In this document: in pieces, positions 53,490-64,000 of the stretch | Numbering within the stretch: the first letter of the stretch is position 1 | Layout of the letters: the number at the start of each line of letters is the position of its first letter | Source: Salminus brasiliensis | Lineage: Eukaryota; Chordata; Actinopteri; Characiformes; Bryconidae | Assembly: GCF_030463535.1 (NCBI RefSeq) | Contig: NC_132881.1 | Span: 5,161,526 to 5,225,525, forward strand | Reading direction: 5' to 3' | DNA length: 64,000 nt | Program-made: the position numbers and the translations under genes | The notes under the pieces: model-generated | The model's database searches: none | The model's input: only the letters and a program-made list of their open reading frames with translations | What the model was told of the DNA's origin: nothing

Positions 53490-54102
53490 GAGGAGTGGTG
53501 TAAGGTATAAGGACTGGTATTGAGGTATTAGGACTGGTATTGATGTATAAGGACTGGTGTTTGATGTATAAGGACTGGTGTTTGAGGTATAAGGACTGGT
53601 GTTTGATGTATAAGGACTGGTGTTTGAGGTATAAGGACTGGTGTTTGAGGTATAAGGACTGGTGTTTGAGGTATAAGGACTGGTGTTGAGGTATAAGGAC
53701 TGGTGTTTGAGGTATAAGGACTGGTGTTTGATGTATTAGGACTGGTGTTTGATGTATAAGGACTGGCGTTTGAGGTATAAGGACTGGTGTTGAGGTATAA
53801 GGACTGGCGGTTGAGGTATAAGGACTGGCGTTTGAGGTATAGGGACTGGGGTTGAGGTATAAGGACTGGTGTTTGAGGTATAAGGACTGGTGTTTGAGGT
53901 ATAAGGACTAGTGTTGAGGTATAAGGACTGGCGTTTGAGGTATAGGGACTGGCGTTTGAGGTATAAGGACTGGTGTTGAGGTATAAGGACTGGCGGTTGA
54001 GGTATAAGGACTGGCGGTTGAGGTATAAGGACTGGCGTTTGAGGTATTAGGACTGGTGTTGAGGTATAAGGACTGGTGTTTGAGGTATTAGGACTGGTGT
54101 TA
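53490..54102. repeat. ~21-bp minisatellite, about 29 copies
   Basis: The unit is 'TTGAGGTATAAGGACTGGTG' plus T, with frequent T/C swaps (GGCG for GGTG) and one-base length changes. Frames across it read as imperfect Tyr/Ser/Pro repeats and are artefacts. Confidence 0.93.
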
Positions 54103-54109
54103 TCAGTGC

Positions 54110-55040
54110 AAACACAACTGCCCAATCTAACAGCTTTCCAACACTGATATCTTCACCCTTCCTCCACAGGGCCCAGCAGGCCACCCAAACCAACCTCTGG
54201 GTCCAAGCAGGGCCGAGAAACAGTCTTCACTGGCCGACTTTAAGAGGGATTATCTGGATTAAAACAAGAGCCCGGGACAATTAAATATGAATGATCGCGA
54301 GCCGAAGGAGCTTGGGGGGCAAAGACTTTCTGTGAGAACCTGAGTGAGCGTGGCTGGACCAGACACCCAGACAGACAGAGAGGGGTGTTTCGGCCTCGCA
54401 ACCATCTAACAGCAGTTCAGCGCTAATGTGAGGCCTACCCAGCTCCAGTGCGCCTGTGATCACAGCATCGGAGCAGCTTTGATTAACATATGGAGGCATT
54501 AATAATGTAGCAGCGCGTTTAACTTTATGCATGCCTTCCAAGAGTGGAATGGTGGGATCTGGGATCTTTAATAATTAGCGAAAGCTTTATTCGTCTGAAG
54601 GTTGCATGCCCTGCTGGGTCTGGAACCTATACGCGCTCACGGCATGTACGTAGTGGACATGCTGAAGGAAAAGGGGAAGAACAGAGGGGAAACACTGCCT
54701 CTCTCTCTGTAAGGCTGGAGCCTCATTCGTATTCATTATGGAAATTCTTTACTCTTTATTCTGAGCACTGCTTCCTATTTTACTTCTCATGTTTGCTTTC
54801 TGGCCATAAACCGCCTGCCATGAGCAGTCCGCACAGCAATGCTTTAGCTCTTCTCCGAGGTCTATCTTACAATGTATTAGGATGGCGTTTCCGCAATGCA
54901 GTTTACCCAGCAAATTGATCATTTTTTAAAAATCCACAACATGAAAGATATTTCTATCCTTCACAAAAACAGATTTTCCAACCTTAAGCCTAAAATCCTT
55001 TAATTAATAATGAATATTAGTCATTTTATTAAGACACAAG
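54110..55040. other. Intergenic sequence without recognised features
   Basis: Normal-composition DNA between the minisatellite and the SINE. The longest frame (54544-54918) has no recognisable domain and no splice-site support, so I do not call it a gene. Confidence 0.45.
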
Positions 55041-55042
55041 AG

Positions 55043-55196
55043 CCAGGGGCAGTGGTGGCTCAGCAGTTAGAGCGCCGGGCTATCGATAACAGGGTTGTGG
55101 GTTCGATTCCCGGGCTCAGCAAGCTGCCACTGTTGGGCCCTTGAGCAAGGCCCTTTACCCTCTCTGCTCCCTGGGCGCTGGAGTTGGCTGCCCACC

Positions 55197-55241
<45 letters not shown>

Positions 55242-55310
55242 TGGGTTAAATGCGGAGGACACATTTCGCTGTGCAGTGACAAATACGTGCACCTTTACCA
55301 TGCTCACAAT
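55043..55310 (+). mobile_element. tRNA-derived SINE, near full length
   Basis: An A-box-like 'TGGCTCAGCAGTTAGAGCG' and a perfect B box GGGTTCGATTCC (55099-55110) mark a polymerase III promoter head. The body ('TTGAGCAAGGCCCTTTACCC', then a (TG)n of about 20 copies at 55200-55240) and the tail 'GTGACAAATACGTGCACC' follow. The type is abundant in otophysan fishes, as far as I recall. It is not a functional tRNA gene. Confidence 0.85.
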
Positions 55311-55379
55311 AAAACGTGACGGGGTGGTAAATTCTAGCCTAAAATGACAGCAGTTCTTCTTAGCATACAAGTCAATTAA

Positions 55380-55422
55380 TTTGAAAGATAATTGTCTCCA
55401 AAAAAAAAAAATAATAATAATA

Positions 55423-55453
<31 letters not shown>

Positions 55454-55762
55454 TTATTTTTTGGAGACAATTATCATGTTCATCATAAAAAGGAAATGAC
55501 CTCATCATGAGCCTTTGGAGCAGCCAGGGACAAAAAGAAATAAGGCTTTTATATTGCTTATTTGTTGCTTTTTCATGTTAGACAGTGTCCATCTCAAGCT
55601 CAAAAACGCCCCCCACCACCACCACCTCCATCATCATGCAAAAAAAAAAAAAATATATATATATATATATATAACAAATAAGCAATATAAAAGCCTTATT
55701 TTTAATTTATTATTATCCCTGGCTCCTCCAAAGGCTCATGACGATGTCACTTCCTTTTTAAT
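55380..55762. repeat. Nested fold-back structure
   Basis: Two inverted pairs occur side by side. GATAATTGTCTCCAAAAAA (about 55386-55404) is answered by TTTTTTGGAGACAATTATC (about 55453-55471) around an AT microsatellite. An arm of about 80 bases at 55488-55567 (with 'CATGAGCCTTTGGAGCAGCC' and 'AAGGCTTTTATATTGCTTAT') is answered in inverse by 55673-55758 ('ATAAGCAATATAAAAGCCTT', 'GGCTCCTCCAAAGGCTCATG'). TGACGGGGTGGTAA occurs as a direct repeat on both sides (about 55317 and 55815). Confidence 0.85.
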
Positions 55763-56604
55763 GATTAATTTAATTTAAAGCAACAATACACTATTTATTG
55801 AACAAACATGGTGTGACGGGGTGGTAATCAAACACAAATTCATTTTGCTCTGCATGCCTCTCTTCTGAACATTGTGGACGGAAATGTCACCTGTTTCGTA
55901 GAATGACTCATGCACTGGAAATATAATATAATAAACCACCGCGGAAGGTTTCATGATGTTCATGGTGGTGAAATAGAGAGATTCTATTGGTGATCCAATA
56001 AGGGTTCGCGTCACAACGTCATTAGAATGTTTCTAACGTTACGGAAACATCTGAATGAACTTTCCTTAAACCTAAAAATACGGATAAATATTAATAAAAT
56101 AATTGTGTCTTCAAATGTTTTACAGACTTAAGAATCGCAGCGTTTGTTTGAACATGATGGAATATTTTTTACACTGATGCTGAATGAAGAAAACTGTCAC
56201 TTCAGTTTTTGAAATGTGCCAAAACTAAAAAACTTAAAGGGTGTGAAGATTCAGGCCTGATCTCCATCCAACCGAGGCTGAAGGTCTTCCCTGAAGCTTT
56301 TAGGCCTGACACATGCAGCACTGCCTTTAGGGTAGAGCATATCCACACTGTTTCCCTCTGTAGTGAATGTCCGGCCTCTGAGCTCCTCCACCATCTCAGC
56401 TTTATCTGCGGATCAGATTACGTGCACACCGTACACAGTGTGTATCTGACTGCCACTGACCCCAGAACGTGGGCAGATCCTGCAGGGCTGAGGAGCAGAA
56501 GACACAGTGCGCGCCACGTGCTGCGGCGCTAATCCTCTTGGCGTGTTTGCTGGTTTGGTTTTAAGGCCTTTGCTGAAATGGAAGTGTCCAGAGAAAATGT
56601 CACG

Positions 56605-56605
56605 T

Positions 56606-56636
<31 letters not shown>

Positions 56637-56642
56637 CACACG
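56605..56642. repeat. (CA)n microsatellite
   Basis: About 18 CA copies with one CG interruption. The surrounding 56010-57560 shows no recognisable exon. Confidence 0.9.
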
Positions 56643-57569
56643 CCACAGATCTAGATCTCAGCTGAGTGTCCAAGCTTGAAGAGCTTCCCTCTTGTGTGTC
56701 TTTGTGTGCACTCAAATATATACACCTGCTAAACAGAGGATGCAGGAGCGATGCCATGGAGGAGCCTGTGAGTCTGTGAGCAGTCATGTGAGTTTATAAG
56801 TTTTAAGAGCCTCCATGTGCATTTATTTATTTATTTATTTATTTGCCCTCCTGAAGTGCTTGATTGAGCTTGTTGGGTCATTTTGCTGGAGCTAGTGACT
56901 GCCACAGTAAGACCCCAGCTAAAGGGTCAGTTTTCTGCATGAAATAAGAGCACCTGAGGATGCTGATTAGAAGCATTAGAGTCTGTTAAGCAGCTTTTCT
57001 TATGGCAGAAATCTGTAGGTGAACTTAAAATATCGCATAAAATATCGATTCTAACTCCCAAAGGCTTCATAACGGTCAGCACTTTGTTACCTTGTTATTA
57101 AGTACAGTCGTTAATTAATGACAGTTTCCCTAAAAAAACCAAAAATGTAAAAAAGTACTATGTGAACTTGCTTGCAAATTAATGAGGAACCTGACCTACC
57201 CATTATTCGTTAGTACTTCATTAGGCTGATGTTGCCTGCAGTTCAGCACCTAAAAGTCAGGGGGCGCCAATTCTCGGTTAAATGGATCCTTATAAACCGG
57301 AGGAATGATAATAATAAATAAAATTCGGTTTAAAAATTACGTTTTTTAGATTTAGATTTTTAATGTCTTTTAATTATGTAATTATGGTGTGTCCTGTGTT
57401 TTTTGTATGTTTTTTTTGTACATTTTTATGTTTATTTTTATTTTTAATTTTTCTTGTTATCTTTTATGTGGTTTTGCTCTTCAGGGCCACTACATTAGGT
57501 GTACTCAAACATAAAAAAAAATATTAATAGCAATGAATTTTTATTAATTGCCATTATTATTAGTAGTAG

Positions 57570-57872
57570 TCACATAATGTATAAAAATACTTGAAAAAAA
57601 AACAAAACTCAAATCTATAGATAAACAAATTGTCTTATTGCTTAAAATAAAAATGTCATTATTATTTTCATATATAATTCATATATATTATTGCTTATTA
57701 TTTTAAGACATTTTGTTTATCTATAGATTTGAGATGATATCTCAATCAAAATATATCTTGGTGTCTGTTAAAATTTTGCCAACAGCTGACATCACTCAGC
57801 CAATGAGTTTTCAGAATCAGCATAATATTGTTTTTTTTTTCCAAGTATTTTTATGTGTTTCAGGTGTAATAA
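57570..57872. repeat. Long imperfect inverted repeat
   Basis: 'CAAATCTATAGATAAACAAA' (about 57610-57630) is the inverse of 'TTTGTTTATCTATAGATTTG' (about 57711-57731) with one mismatch over roughly 30 bases. Outer arms 'ATAAAAATACTTG' (57581) and 'CAAGTATTTTTAT' (57841) also pair, but the right arm is interrupted by about 100 extra bases. No ORF. Probably a decayed fold-back or MITE. Confidence 0.75.
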
Positions 57873-57899
57873 TTAAGACATACTGTGTATTTCACTAAG

Positions 57900-59290
57900 C
57901 TGAATCAATGGTTAAGGTTCAACTGTCAACAAAGACAAAGGCGTTCCTTGAACTCGTGAATTCGTTGAGTTTGAGTTTACAAAGCTCTTCTGGAAACTCT
58001 TGCAGAACTGCTGTAGACCCAGTTGGCAATTCCTCCCTGTAAACATAATTAGGCCTAGAATCATTAAGCTGTTTAGCATGCGGAGCACCTCATGGCCCTG
58101 ACTCTTACCTCACAAGCTCACATTTCTCAGGCTGAAGATTCTCCACAAGGGGGCACTCGAATGGCTTTTGGTGCTTCACATTAATGACACTGTGTATCTT
58201 TGTTTAAAAGCTGGTTTAATTAAGACTGAAAGCTGCTGCATTTAAGAAGTTGTCTACTAGATGTTGGGTTGCATCCAAAGAGGCCTTTTACACTCAAGAA
58301 CCAGAATACTATTATAATTAGAATACTAGAACCATTCTAGATAAGGACAAACCGTGTCTCCAGGGTCTGTTTTTAGAGAGAATTGTGTGTTTATGTGTGG
58401 CTTCTCCAGAGCATCCAGTTGTAGTGGTGACCTGTGTCAGTAATGAGAACCTTTAAGTCGATAGATTAGATGTACAAGCAATTAGAAGGAGCATCTGGAT
58501 TCTTTAGGACATACAGCTGGTTCACCAGCCCTGATCAGGGGTTGGTTACACACTGGTTGTTGCGACATTGGCTTGTACACTCCAGCTCTTTTCACTGGTC
58601 AGGAATGCTGGAGGACCAGATTCTTTCAGTGTTAGTTGTATGAATCCACTCAGGAGATACCAAGACGTGTCTCCTCCCTGTCCCACCCCCACAGGAAGCT
58701 TTAGACCTTTATTGATCTTCTCGAAGAGGAGTAAATGCTTAACTAAACAGTCTAGAGGTGACCAGAGGTGACCAGAAGATCCTACGCGACCTTGCAAGCC
58801 TGGAGCCGACCGACATGCAGCAGAGCATGTTCTCCAAGAAACGTCCGTCCTCTGTTTCCCTTTATGTTTTCCTGGAAATCTGCTCATTAATGGAAAAAGC
58901 AGATGGTGTTTAAGAAAAAAAAACATGCACTGAACGAAACACATCTCAGAAAACCACTTAGGACGGCCATTCATTTTCTCATAGGCCGCACCGGCCTACC
59001 AATCTACAGAACTACAGAACACCGCAGTGGTCTGTCCCAATGGAGTACCACATAGGCAAATGTACCAGTGTACTCAATCGTCAATAGGGAGCGCTTTGGG
59101 GTTCTAATAAGATAATATAATGTCCAATATGAAACCATTGGGATTTATTATTTAGCTTATATGTACATTAGCTATGACAGTAGTGGTCAGTTACTGACAT
59201 TACTGGAGCCATTGCCATTCATCACTGGAAACGGTGGAGAGTGCAGTCCAGGGTGAGGGCAGTGAGTATCTGAGCTCTGACAGCTTTTAC
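57900..59290. other. Intergenic sequence upstream of ldlrap1
   Basis: No exon, RNA gene or tandem repeat recognised. Frames such as that at 58546-58974 on the minus strand have no domain I can name. Confidence 0.45.
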
Positions 59291-59459
59291 ATCCTTACAG
59301 TAGAAATATATTAATATTAATTTAATTAATTGATTAATGAATTCGTCAACGTAATAAAAAAAATATCCTTAATGTAACAATCTGTGATCTAAATGTGTTA
59401 AAAATAAATACCCACAGTTTATATGAGCCACTTTAGGTAAACATTAGGCTACTTAAAAA

Positions 59460-59602
59460 ATATTAGTATTGTATAAAAAATATATTAGTATTTATTTATT
59501 ATATTAAATATATTAGTATTTATTTATTATATTAAATATATTAGTATTTATTTATTATATTAAATATATTAGTATTATTATTATTATTATTATTATTATA
59601 TC
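59460..59602. repeat. ~33-bp AT-rich tandem repeat and (ATT)n
   Basis: About four copies of a unit carrying 'ATATTAGTATTTATTTATTA' plus 'TATTAAAT' are followed by about eight ATT copies. They sit immediately before the ldlrap1 CpG-rich promoter. Confidence 0.88.
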
Positions 59603-59619
59603 GCCCTGCTCGATGCTGA

Positions 59620-59990
59620 GGGCTCCGTCTCCTCCAGCGCTAACGCGGGATAATGTATTCCGCCGAGGCCCCGCCCACACGCGGCGACACGTCACGACGC
59701 TCCGCGGTCTGTCTCATTTGCATACACGTCCCCGCCCTCCTCCGGCGAGCGTGATGATCCATCCAGGCTGGAGCGAGTCTCTCCACGGGCAGGAAACGAG
59801 GGAGGGAAGCGCGGCCAGCGAGTCAGCGAGTCAGCGAGTCAGCGAGTCAGCGAGTCCGCAAATAAATAAATAAATAATAAATAGAATAAAAAGTTTTCTC
59901 CCGACCGGACCGTCGAGTTAAACGCTTTCGAGACGTCGGAGGAGGAAGCCGGGGGTCTGTGGGCTCTGTCCCCCTCCTCATAACCGAACT
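59620..59990 (+). promoter_or_regulatory. ldlrap1: ldlrap1 CpG-rich promoter and 5' UTR
   Basis: There is an abrupt change to GC- and CpG-rich DNA. A perfect octamer ATTTGCAT lies at 59716-59723, and CACGTCAC (about 59688) resembles a CRE/E-box half. A small tandem repeat GTCAGCGA (about 59818-59858, five copies) and an AAT-rich run (59862-59890) fall in the likely 5' UTR. Motif assignment is by eye and the start site is unknown. Confidence 0.6.
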
Positions 59991-60075
59991 ATGGACGCTT
60001 TAAAATCGGCGGGCCGGGCGATAATTCGGAGTCCCAGCCTGGCGAAGCAGAGCTGGGCGTCCGGGAAACACAAAA
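59991..60075 (+). CDS. ldlrap1: LDL receptor adaptor protein 1 (ARH), first coding exon (3' partial)
   Basis: The exon begins MDALKSAGRAIIRSPSLAKQ and ends SWASGKHK before a GTGAGT donor at 60076 (85 nt, phase 1). It matches the N-terminus of vertebrate LDLRAP1, the clathrin adaptor that carries LDL-receptor family members into coated pits through a PTB domain encoded by the next exons. Those exons are not in the remaining 3.9 kb, so intron 1 runs past the window end. The start codon follows a CpG-rich 5' UTR. Gene order after maco1 is the same as in human. Teleosts have two copies; a or b is not assigned. Confidence 0.93.
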
Positions 60076-60769
60076 GTGAGTATTTCTCCCTTCTAATGGC
60101 TTTATTTACTAACTGTGTATGAAAGCAAAGCGCGCACGCGAGAAAGAGAGAGAGAGAGCGCGCGAGGGAGAGAGAGAGAGAGAGCGCGAGAGGGAGACTA
60201 ACGTTAGTAACCATGGTAACTGTGGAAGTTTGCTGTCAACGGCTTTTCTCCGTGTCGTCGGGGTGAGCTGAGCGTTTACGCTAGTTACGTCAGTGTCGCG
60301 TCAAGTTTACGGCTGTTACACCGCCGCGTGGACGAAACGCCTGTAAAGTGTAAAGTTCTGTATTTGTAACTTTACAGCTGAGGGACGGAGGGAGTATTAG
60401 CTAGCTGCAGCCACAGCAGCTCGTAAGTGTCTGTTGTAACTCTGTAAACACAGTGGGGCTCAGTGAGTCAGTCAGTCAGTCAGCTAGCTGTAGCTAGCAT
60501 GCTTGCTAGCTGACCCGTTAAACTGTTGGCAGAAGCCGGTGTGGGGAGGTTTTATAAGACTTCTAAGTCTTTCCCCATGTTTTATTGCTTAAAACTGTAG
60601 ATAAGTAAAATATGGCTGATAGTAGCTAGCGATATATAGCTAGTGCTAAAGACGAGCAGCTAAGGTTAAACATTTGCTGTTATGAATAGAAACCTTCACT
60701 GGTGATGATTTCATCACATTTCCCACTTTTTACAGTTTACTATACCTGTTTGTAGAGATACTGCTCAAT

Positions 60770-61135
60770 TACATAAGGTGTCCTTATGTTTGTGGACACC
60801 CTTTCTAATCTAACGCTTCTTAAGTTGCGCCTATTGAGACTGACTCTGGCACACAGCTCGTCTGGACGGTGTATGTGGGTATTGCCAATATAACAGGGCT
60901 ATCCATTGGTACCTAATGATAGGAATGGGGTGTAATAGAGGGGTATAGAGCCCCCCAGCAATGAGCTGTGGGGTGGTGGAGTGGTGGAGTGATGGGGTGG
61001 TGTTCCATCAGATACTTTTGGGATCAGTGGAGATGTGGTAGGGTGGTGATCATCCAACATCCTGTCCCCACTATGCAAATGAAGTCCTTGAAGCAATGCT
61101 CTGATTCTCCGATTCTAATTACAGGACATTGCGTG
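60770..61135. mobile_element. Short non-autonomous element in ldlrap1 intron 1
   Basis: It starts with 'AAGGTGTCCTTATGTTTGTG', then 'GGGGTATAGAGCCCCCCAGC', 'AATGAGCTGTGG' and 'AGATACTTTTGGGATCAG', matching the interior order of the copies at 18240, 38840 and 39715. No ORF. Confidence 0.65.
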
Positions 61136-62689
61136 GTGTGTTGTCATGGGTTGTCATTTAAAAGCCTTTCAAAAAGACAGAAATCTGTTTGACTTTCAAT
61201 GGAAAGTCGATGGAAAATATTGTACTCCAAGTCATTTGTATTGGTTCTCATGAAAGTCCTGTCTGGGTAGAGCCAGTCGTCTCCAGTGATCTCCAGCTAA
61301 GTTTTAGAGCCTCTCTGTTTTAGATCAGCTTGTAGCCTCTCTATTATTTTTGAGCTCGCCACGTCACCATCAAGGGCCTGAAGATCTCATACTCATGGGG
61401 CTTCCTGGAAAGATCACGCTAGGAGGTGCCTAGCATTCGGGACCCAAGCCTGTGCTTGACATTGCAGATCTTTGCAAGTCCATGACCGTTGCTCACAGCC
61501 TTTCTTGGCAACCCAGTGTTGCTAGGCAATGCTTTTTTGGCCTTCGTCGTAGGACACGATTACATGTCTAAGCCTGCTCCTGTTCACCTTCATCCAGACA
61601 AGCTTAGATGTTATTATGTACGCCTGGGATGTTTGAAGAACGGTCTCTGAGACCATAAGACATGCCTTGCAGTCAGAACGCAGCAGTAATGTGTTCACTA
61701 CAGTTCAGCAGCGGTAGCCGGCTTCAAAAAACACTGCTTCTGCTGCCCCGCAGGATTCAGCTGAAGCTTTTGATCTCCAGCTCAGTGTGTGAGCCCTCCA
61801 GACAGCGATGCGTGGCCAGTCAGCTGGTCGGCTCGGTTTAGTCACACTCCAGCCGTGTGGTTTTCACAAAAAGAAGCTTAGCTGTTCGCTGACCCCTTTT
61901 GTTTGACTTGGTTAGTCCCACTTTTTTTTTTTCCTCACCCACCCTGCTCACAGATTGGACACTAGGGTTGCCTGGGCAGACGGCGGTGGCAGCACGTGCC
62001 ACTTTTGGGTGCCATCAGCTGTTTTGTGTACTCTCGCTTGCTTTTGGCTCGGGGAGGACAGCAGTCTTTTCAGAGGACGGCTGCCTGGTCCAGAGCTCCT
62101 TTTACTTGAATAGGCGGAGGAATGTGTGGCGAGAGGCCAGTGCCTGAGGCTCGTGCCAGCCTCAGTATAAACTGTAGGACTAGATTGTGTAGATTGTGGG
62201 CGTAGTCTGAAAGGGGCACCACCAGATTTCAGCACGGTTTGGTACTTTTTCATTTTGCCTTTGTTGCTTCGTTGTGCAAAAATGGTGGTAACCCATATTG
62301 TGGTGGGAAGTCACACAGATGTCAGGCTTCACAACATCACTGAAGCTTGTACTCTACTGTCAAACTTGGGTTAGATGAACAATTATTGTTTGCAGAGTTA
62401 TCACAATAAGTTATGATTATAGTGTGATAGTTATGGATTACCACATGTGAGTGTTAGAAAGCCTCACCCTACAGCCTGTATGTTCCTTGATGGTAATGTA
62501 ATTACCATATAAGTACCAGCTGGGCTACTAGGTATGTTCTGCACCTAGAACTGTTAACATCTAATGGTTCTCTGCATTTGCTTGGCATGTTACTGGCATT
62601 TTGGCAAGCTCATCTAACTCTTTTAACTCTTTACCAGACACTTTTTTTGTTTTATATGAATGTATCCCGGCATTCTTTGTCAGACTCAT

Positions 62690-62800
62690 TATCTACACTT
62701 AATGGACAAAAGTATTGGGACACCTACTCATTTGTTGTTTCTTCTAAAATCAAGGGTTAAAAAGCATTTATCCTGCTTTTCTTAGAGAAAAATCTCTGAT
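62690..62800 (+). mobile_element. Short non-autonomous element fragment
   Basis: The left end 'AATGGACAAAAGTATTGGGA' with CACCTACTCATTTGTTG following is the best-preserved left terminus of the family. The element stops after about 100 bases. Confidence 0.65.
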
Positions 62801-62819
62801 TGCATATGATTGCATTAGT

Positions 62820-63110
62820 TGTCCTCCCCACTTTTAGAGAACTAATTACCCAACCCACTCATTAGTACTCTCCCTTCTGTCACATTTTATGCTCCCAGCA
62901 CTGGGAGAGTGAGGACTGACACATGCCTCCTCCGACACATGCAGACAGTCACCGCCTTATTTTGAACTGCCGCCGGCGCAGTGCCGGGTACCCAGCTCTG
63001 ATGCATCAACTAGAACTAGAAAGAGAGCAAGGCCAACTGTGCTCTCTCGGGCTCCGGCTGCTGATGGCCGGAATCTGAACCAGCGATCCTTGGGTCTTGT
63101 AAACCAGCTG
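62820..63110 (-). repeat. SINE-family copy (minus orientation)
   Basis: 'CTCCCAGCACTGGGAGAGTG', 'GACACATGCCTCCTCCGACA', 'GGCCAACTGTGCTCTCTCGG' and 'GGCTCCGGCTGCTGATGGCC' are shared with the copies at 33235 and 40680. At the right end 'GGAATCTGAACCAGCGATCC' is the inverse of a decayed B box. It is the most complete body of this family in the window. Confidence 0.7.
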
Positions 63111-64000
63111 TTCTCTTGTTAACCCTTGTTTGTAATAGAGATGTGAGATGTGTATGTGAGTGCTTATCAAAGTAAAGGTTCTACACATTCACACAACGCT
63201 ATTACCAACAGTGGTCTTTATGGAGCGTTCAGTCCTGTCAGATAGCCTGTTCCAGCACGATGGCTTGACCAACCTAATTCTGAGAGGGTCGGCATTGCAG
63301 CGCTCGTGTTCTCTGACTGTAGTTTCAGCACACATCCAACAGTTCCTGTTTTCCTTGCTCTACACCACTCGTTTTAACTCATCCCAGCCTTCATTAGATG
63401 AGTCAGCCATATCAGAGCAGGCAGAACAGTGCAGTCTTGTCCAGTTGCAGACGGGAGTTGGTACAATGTGAAAACGCCCATCAGAGCATGTGTACCTTTT
63501 TTATTATGGTGGATGTGAAGGTTGTACATGATAATTTGGTTCAATTCACAATACCAAGTTCACAATTTAAACTTCTGAAGTTTTGAAGACAGTCTGAAAT
63601 GTCGATGGGTTCAGAAAGCTGGCTGTAGGTCCAGTTGTGTTGTTGATTGCGGAGACAATGTTTGGCTTTTTGACCCGGCTCATTTTCAGCACTCTTTCCT
63701 CTTAACCCCTATTTGCTCTCATACTTATCTCATGAATTATTTCCGACGTGCCAGTGTTGCAAGAGCTTGCCTGTTTGTCGTGTGCCTTGTGTTGTTTCAC
63801 TTGCCACTGTAAGCATGGAAACGGTGCAGCCGTCTGTAGCTTCTTTGCTTTTACATGTGTCAGCCTACCATAACAGGAAATGTCCCGCCACAGTAGTTTC
63901 ACAGCTCGAAGAATGCTAGCTTTAAGCCTCTTCCTTGCAAAAAAGGTTGAAACAGGTCTGGCCACATGTCAGTGTTGTAGTCTATGGTTACAGACAGTTG

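Larger units (their letters stand above)
60076..64000 (+). other. ldlrap1: ldlrap1 intron 1 (5' part)
   Basis: Apart from the GA-rich run at 60143-60200 and the repeats listed separately, this is ordinary intron sequence. No second exon (PTB domain start) could be recognised. Open frames at 61899-62253 and 63160-63965 have no identifiable domain or conserved splice context. Confidence 0.6.

Noticed and set aside
54544-54918. 124-codon frame in the intergenic region
   Set aside because: No recognisable domain, no splice or promoter support, and composition like surrounding non-coding DNA.
55043-55110. Possible tRNA gene
   Set aside because: A and B boxes are present, but the sequence continues as a SINE body with a (TG)n, and no full cloverleaf with acceptor stem can be formed.

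Overview
This is a stretch of nuclear DNA from a ray-finned fish. Coding exons are short and interrupted by GT-AG introns, and the spaces between are filled with microsatellites, minisatellites, Tc1-like transposon remnants, an L2-type LINE tail and tRNA-derived SINEs. The SINE and repeat types look like those of otophysan teleosts (characins or catfishes); that assignment is an inference from memory of repeat style, not from a search.

Five protein-coding genes can be read, in this order: mgst3 (+, 3' part only, 1543-3333), tmem50a (+, complete, coding 9953-14141), an Rh30-type Rh blood group gene (rhd-like, -, 9 exons, 27466 down to 17906), maco1/macoilin (+, 11 exons, 30687-46514) and ldlrap1 (+, first coding exon only, 59991-60075). 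The block tmem50a(+) - Rh(-) - maco1(+) - ldlrap1(+) matches the order and orientation of TMEM50A - RHCE - MACO1 - LDLRAP1 on human 1p36.11, so the single fish Rh gene sits in the RHCE position. The genes are not an operon and do not form one pathway: a glutathione transferase family membrane enzyme, a small four-helix membrane protein, an ammonium-transporter-fold channel relative, an ER/nuclear-envelope coiled-coil membrane protein and a clathrin adaptor for LDL receptors.

Between genes and in introns: a 43-bp minisatellite (4490-5810) between mgst3 and tmem50a; a 1.6-kb minisatellite with a roughly 22-bp unit in tmem50a intron 1; an L2 LINE tail and Tc1-like remnants in and around tmem50a; a telomere-like hexamer array in Rh intron 4; a set of short non-autonomous elements ending in a conserved 'AAAGTATTGGGACACCT' motif; a cluster of repeated CCACCTTAAG motifs downstream of maco1; and a gene-free 10-kb stretch (about 49.75-59.6 kb) with SINEs, a minisatellite and two fold-back structures before the ldlrap1 CpG-rich promoter.

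I found no wholly new genetic system. The most interesting observations are that the Rh30-type protein keeps both pore histidines lost from human RhD/RhCE, that the CCACCTTAAG cluster is bounded by inverted copies of its own motif, and that there are several fold-back and higher-order repeat structures.
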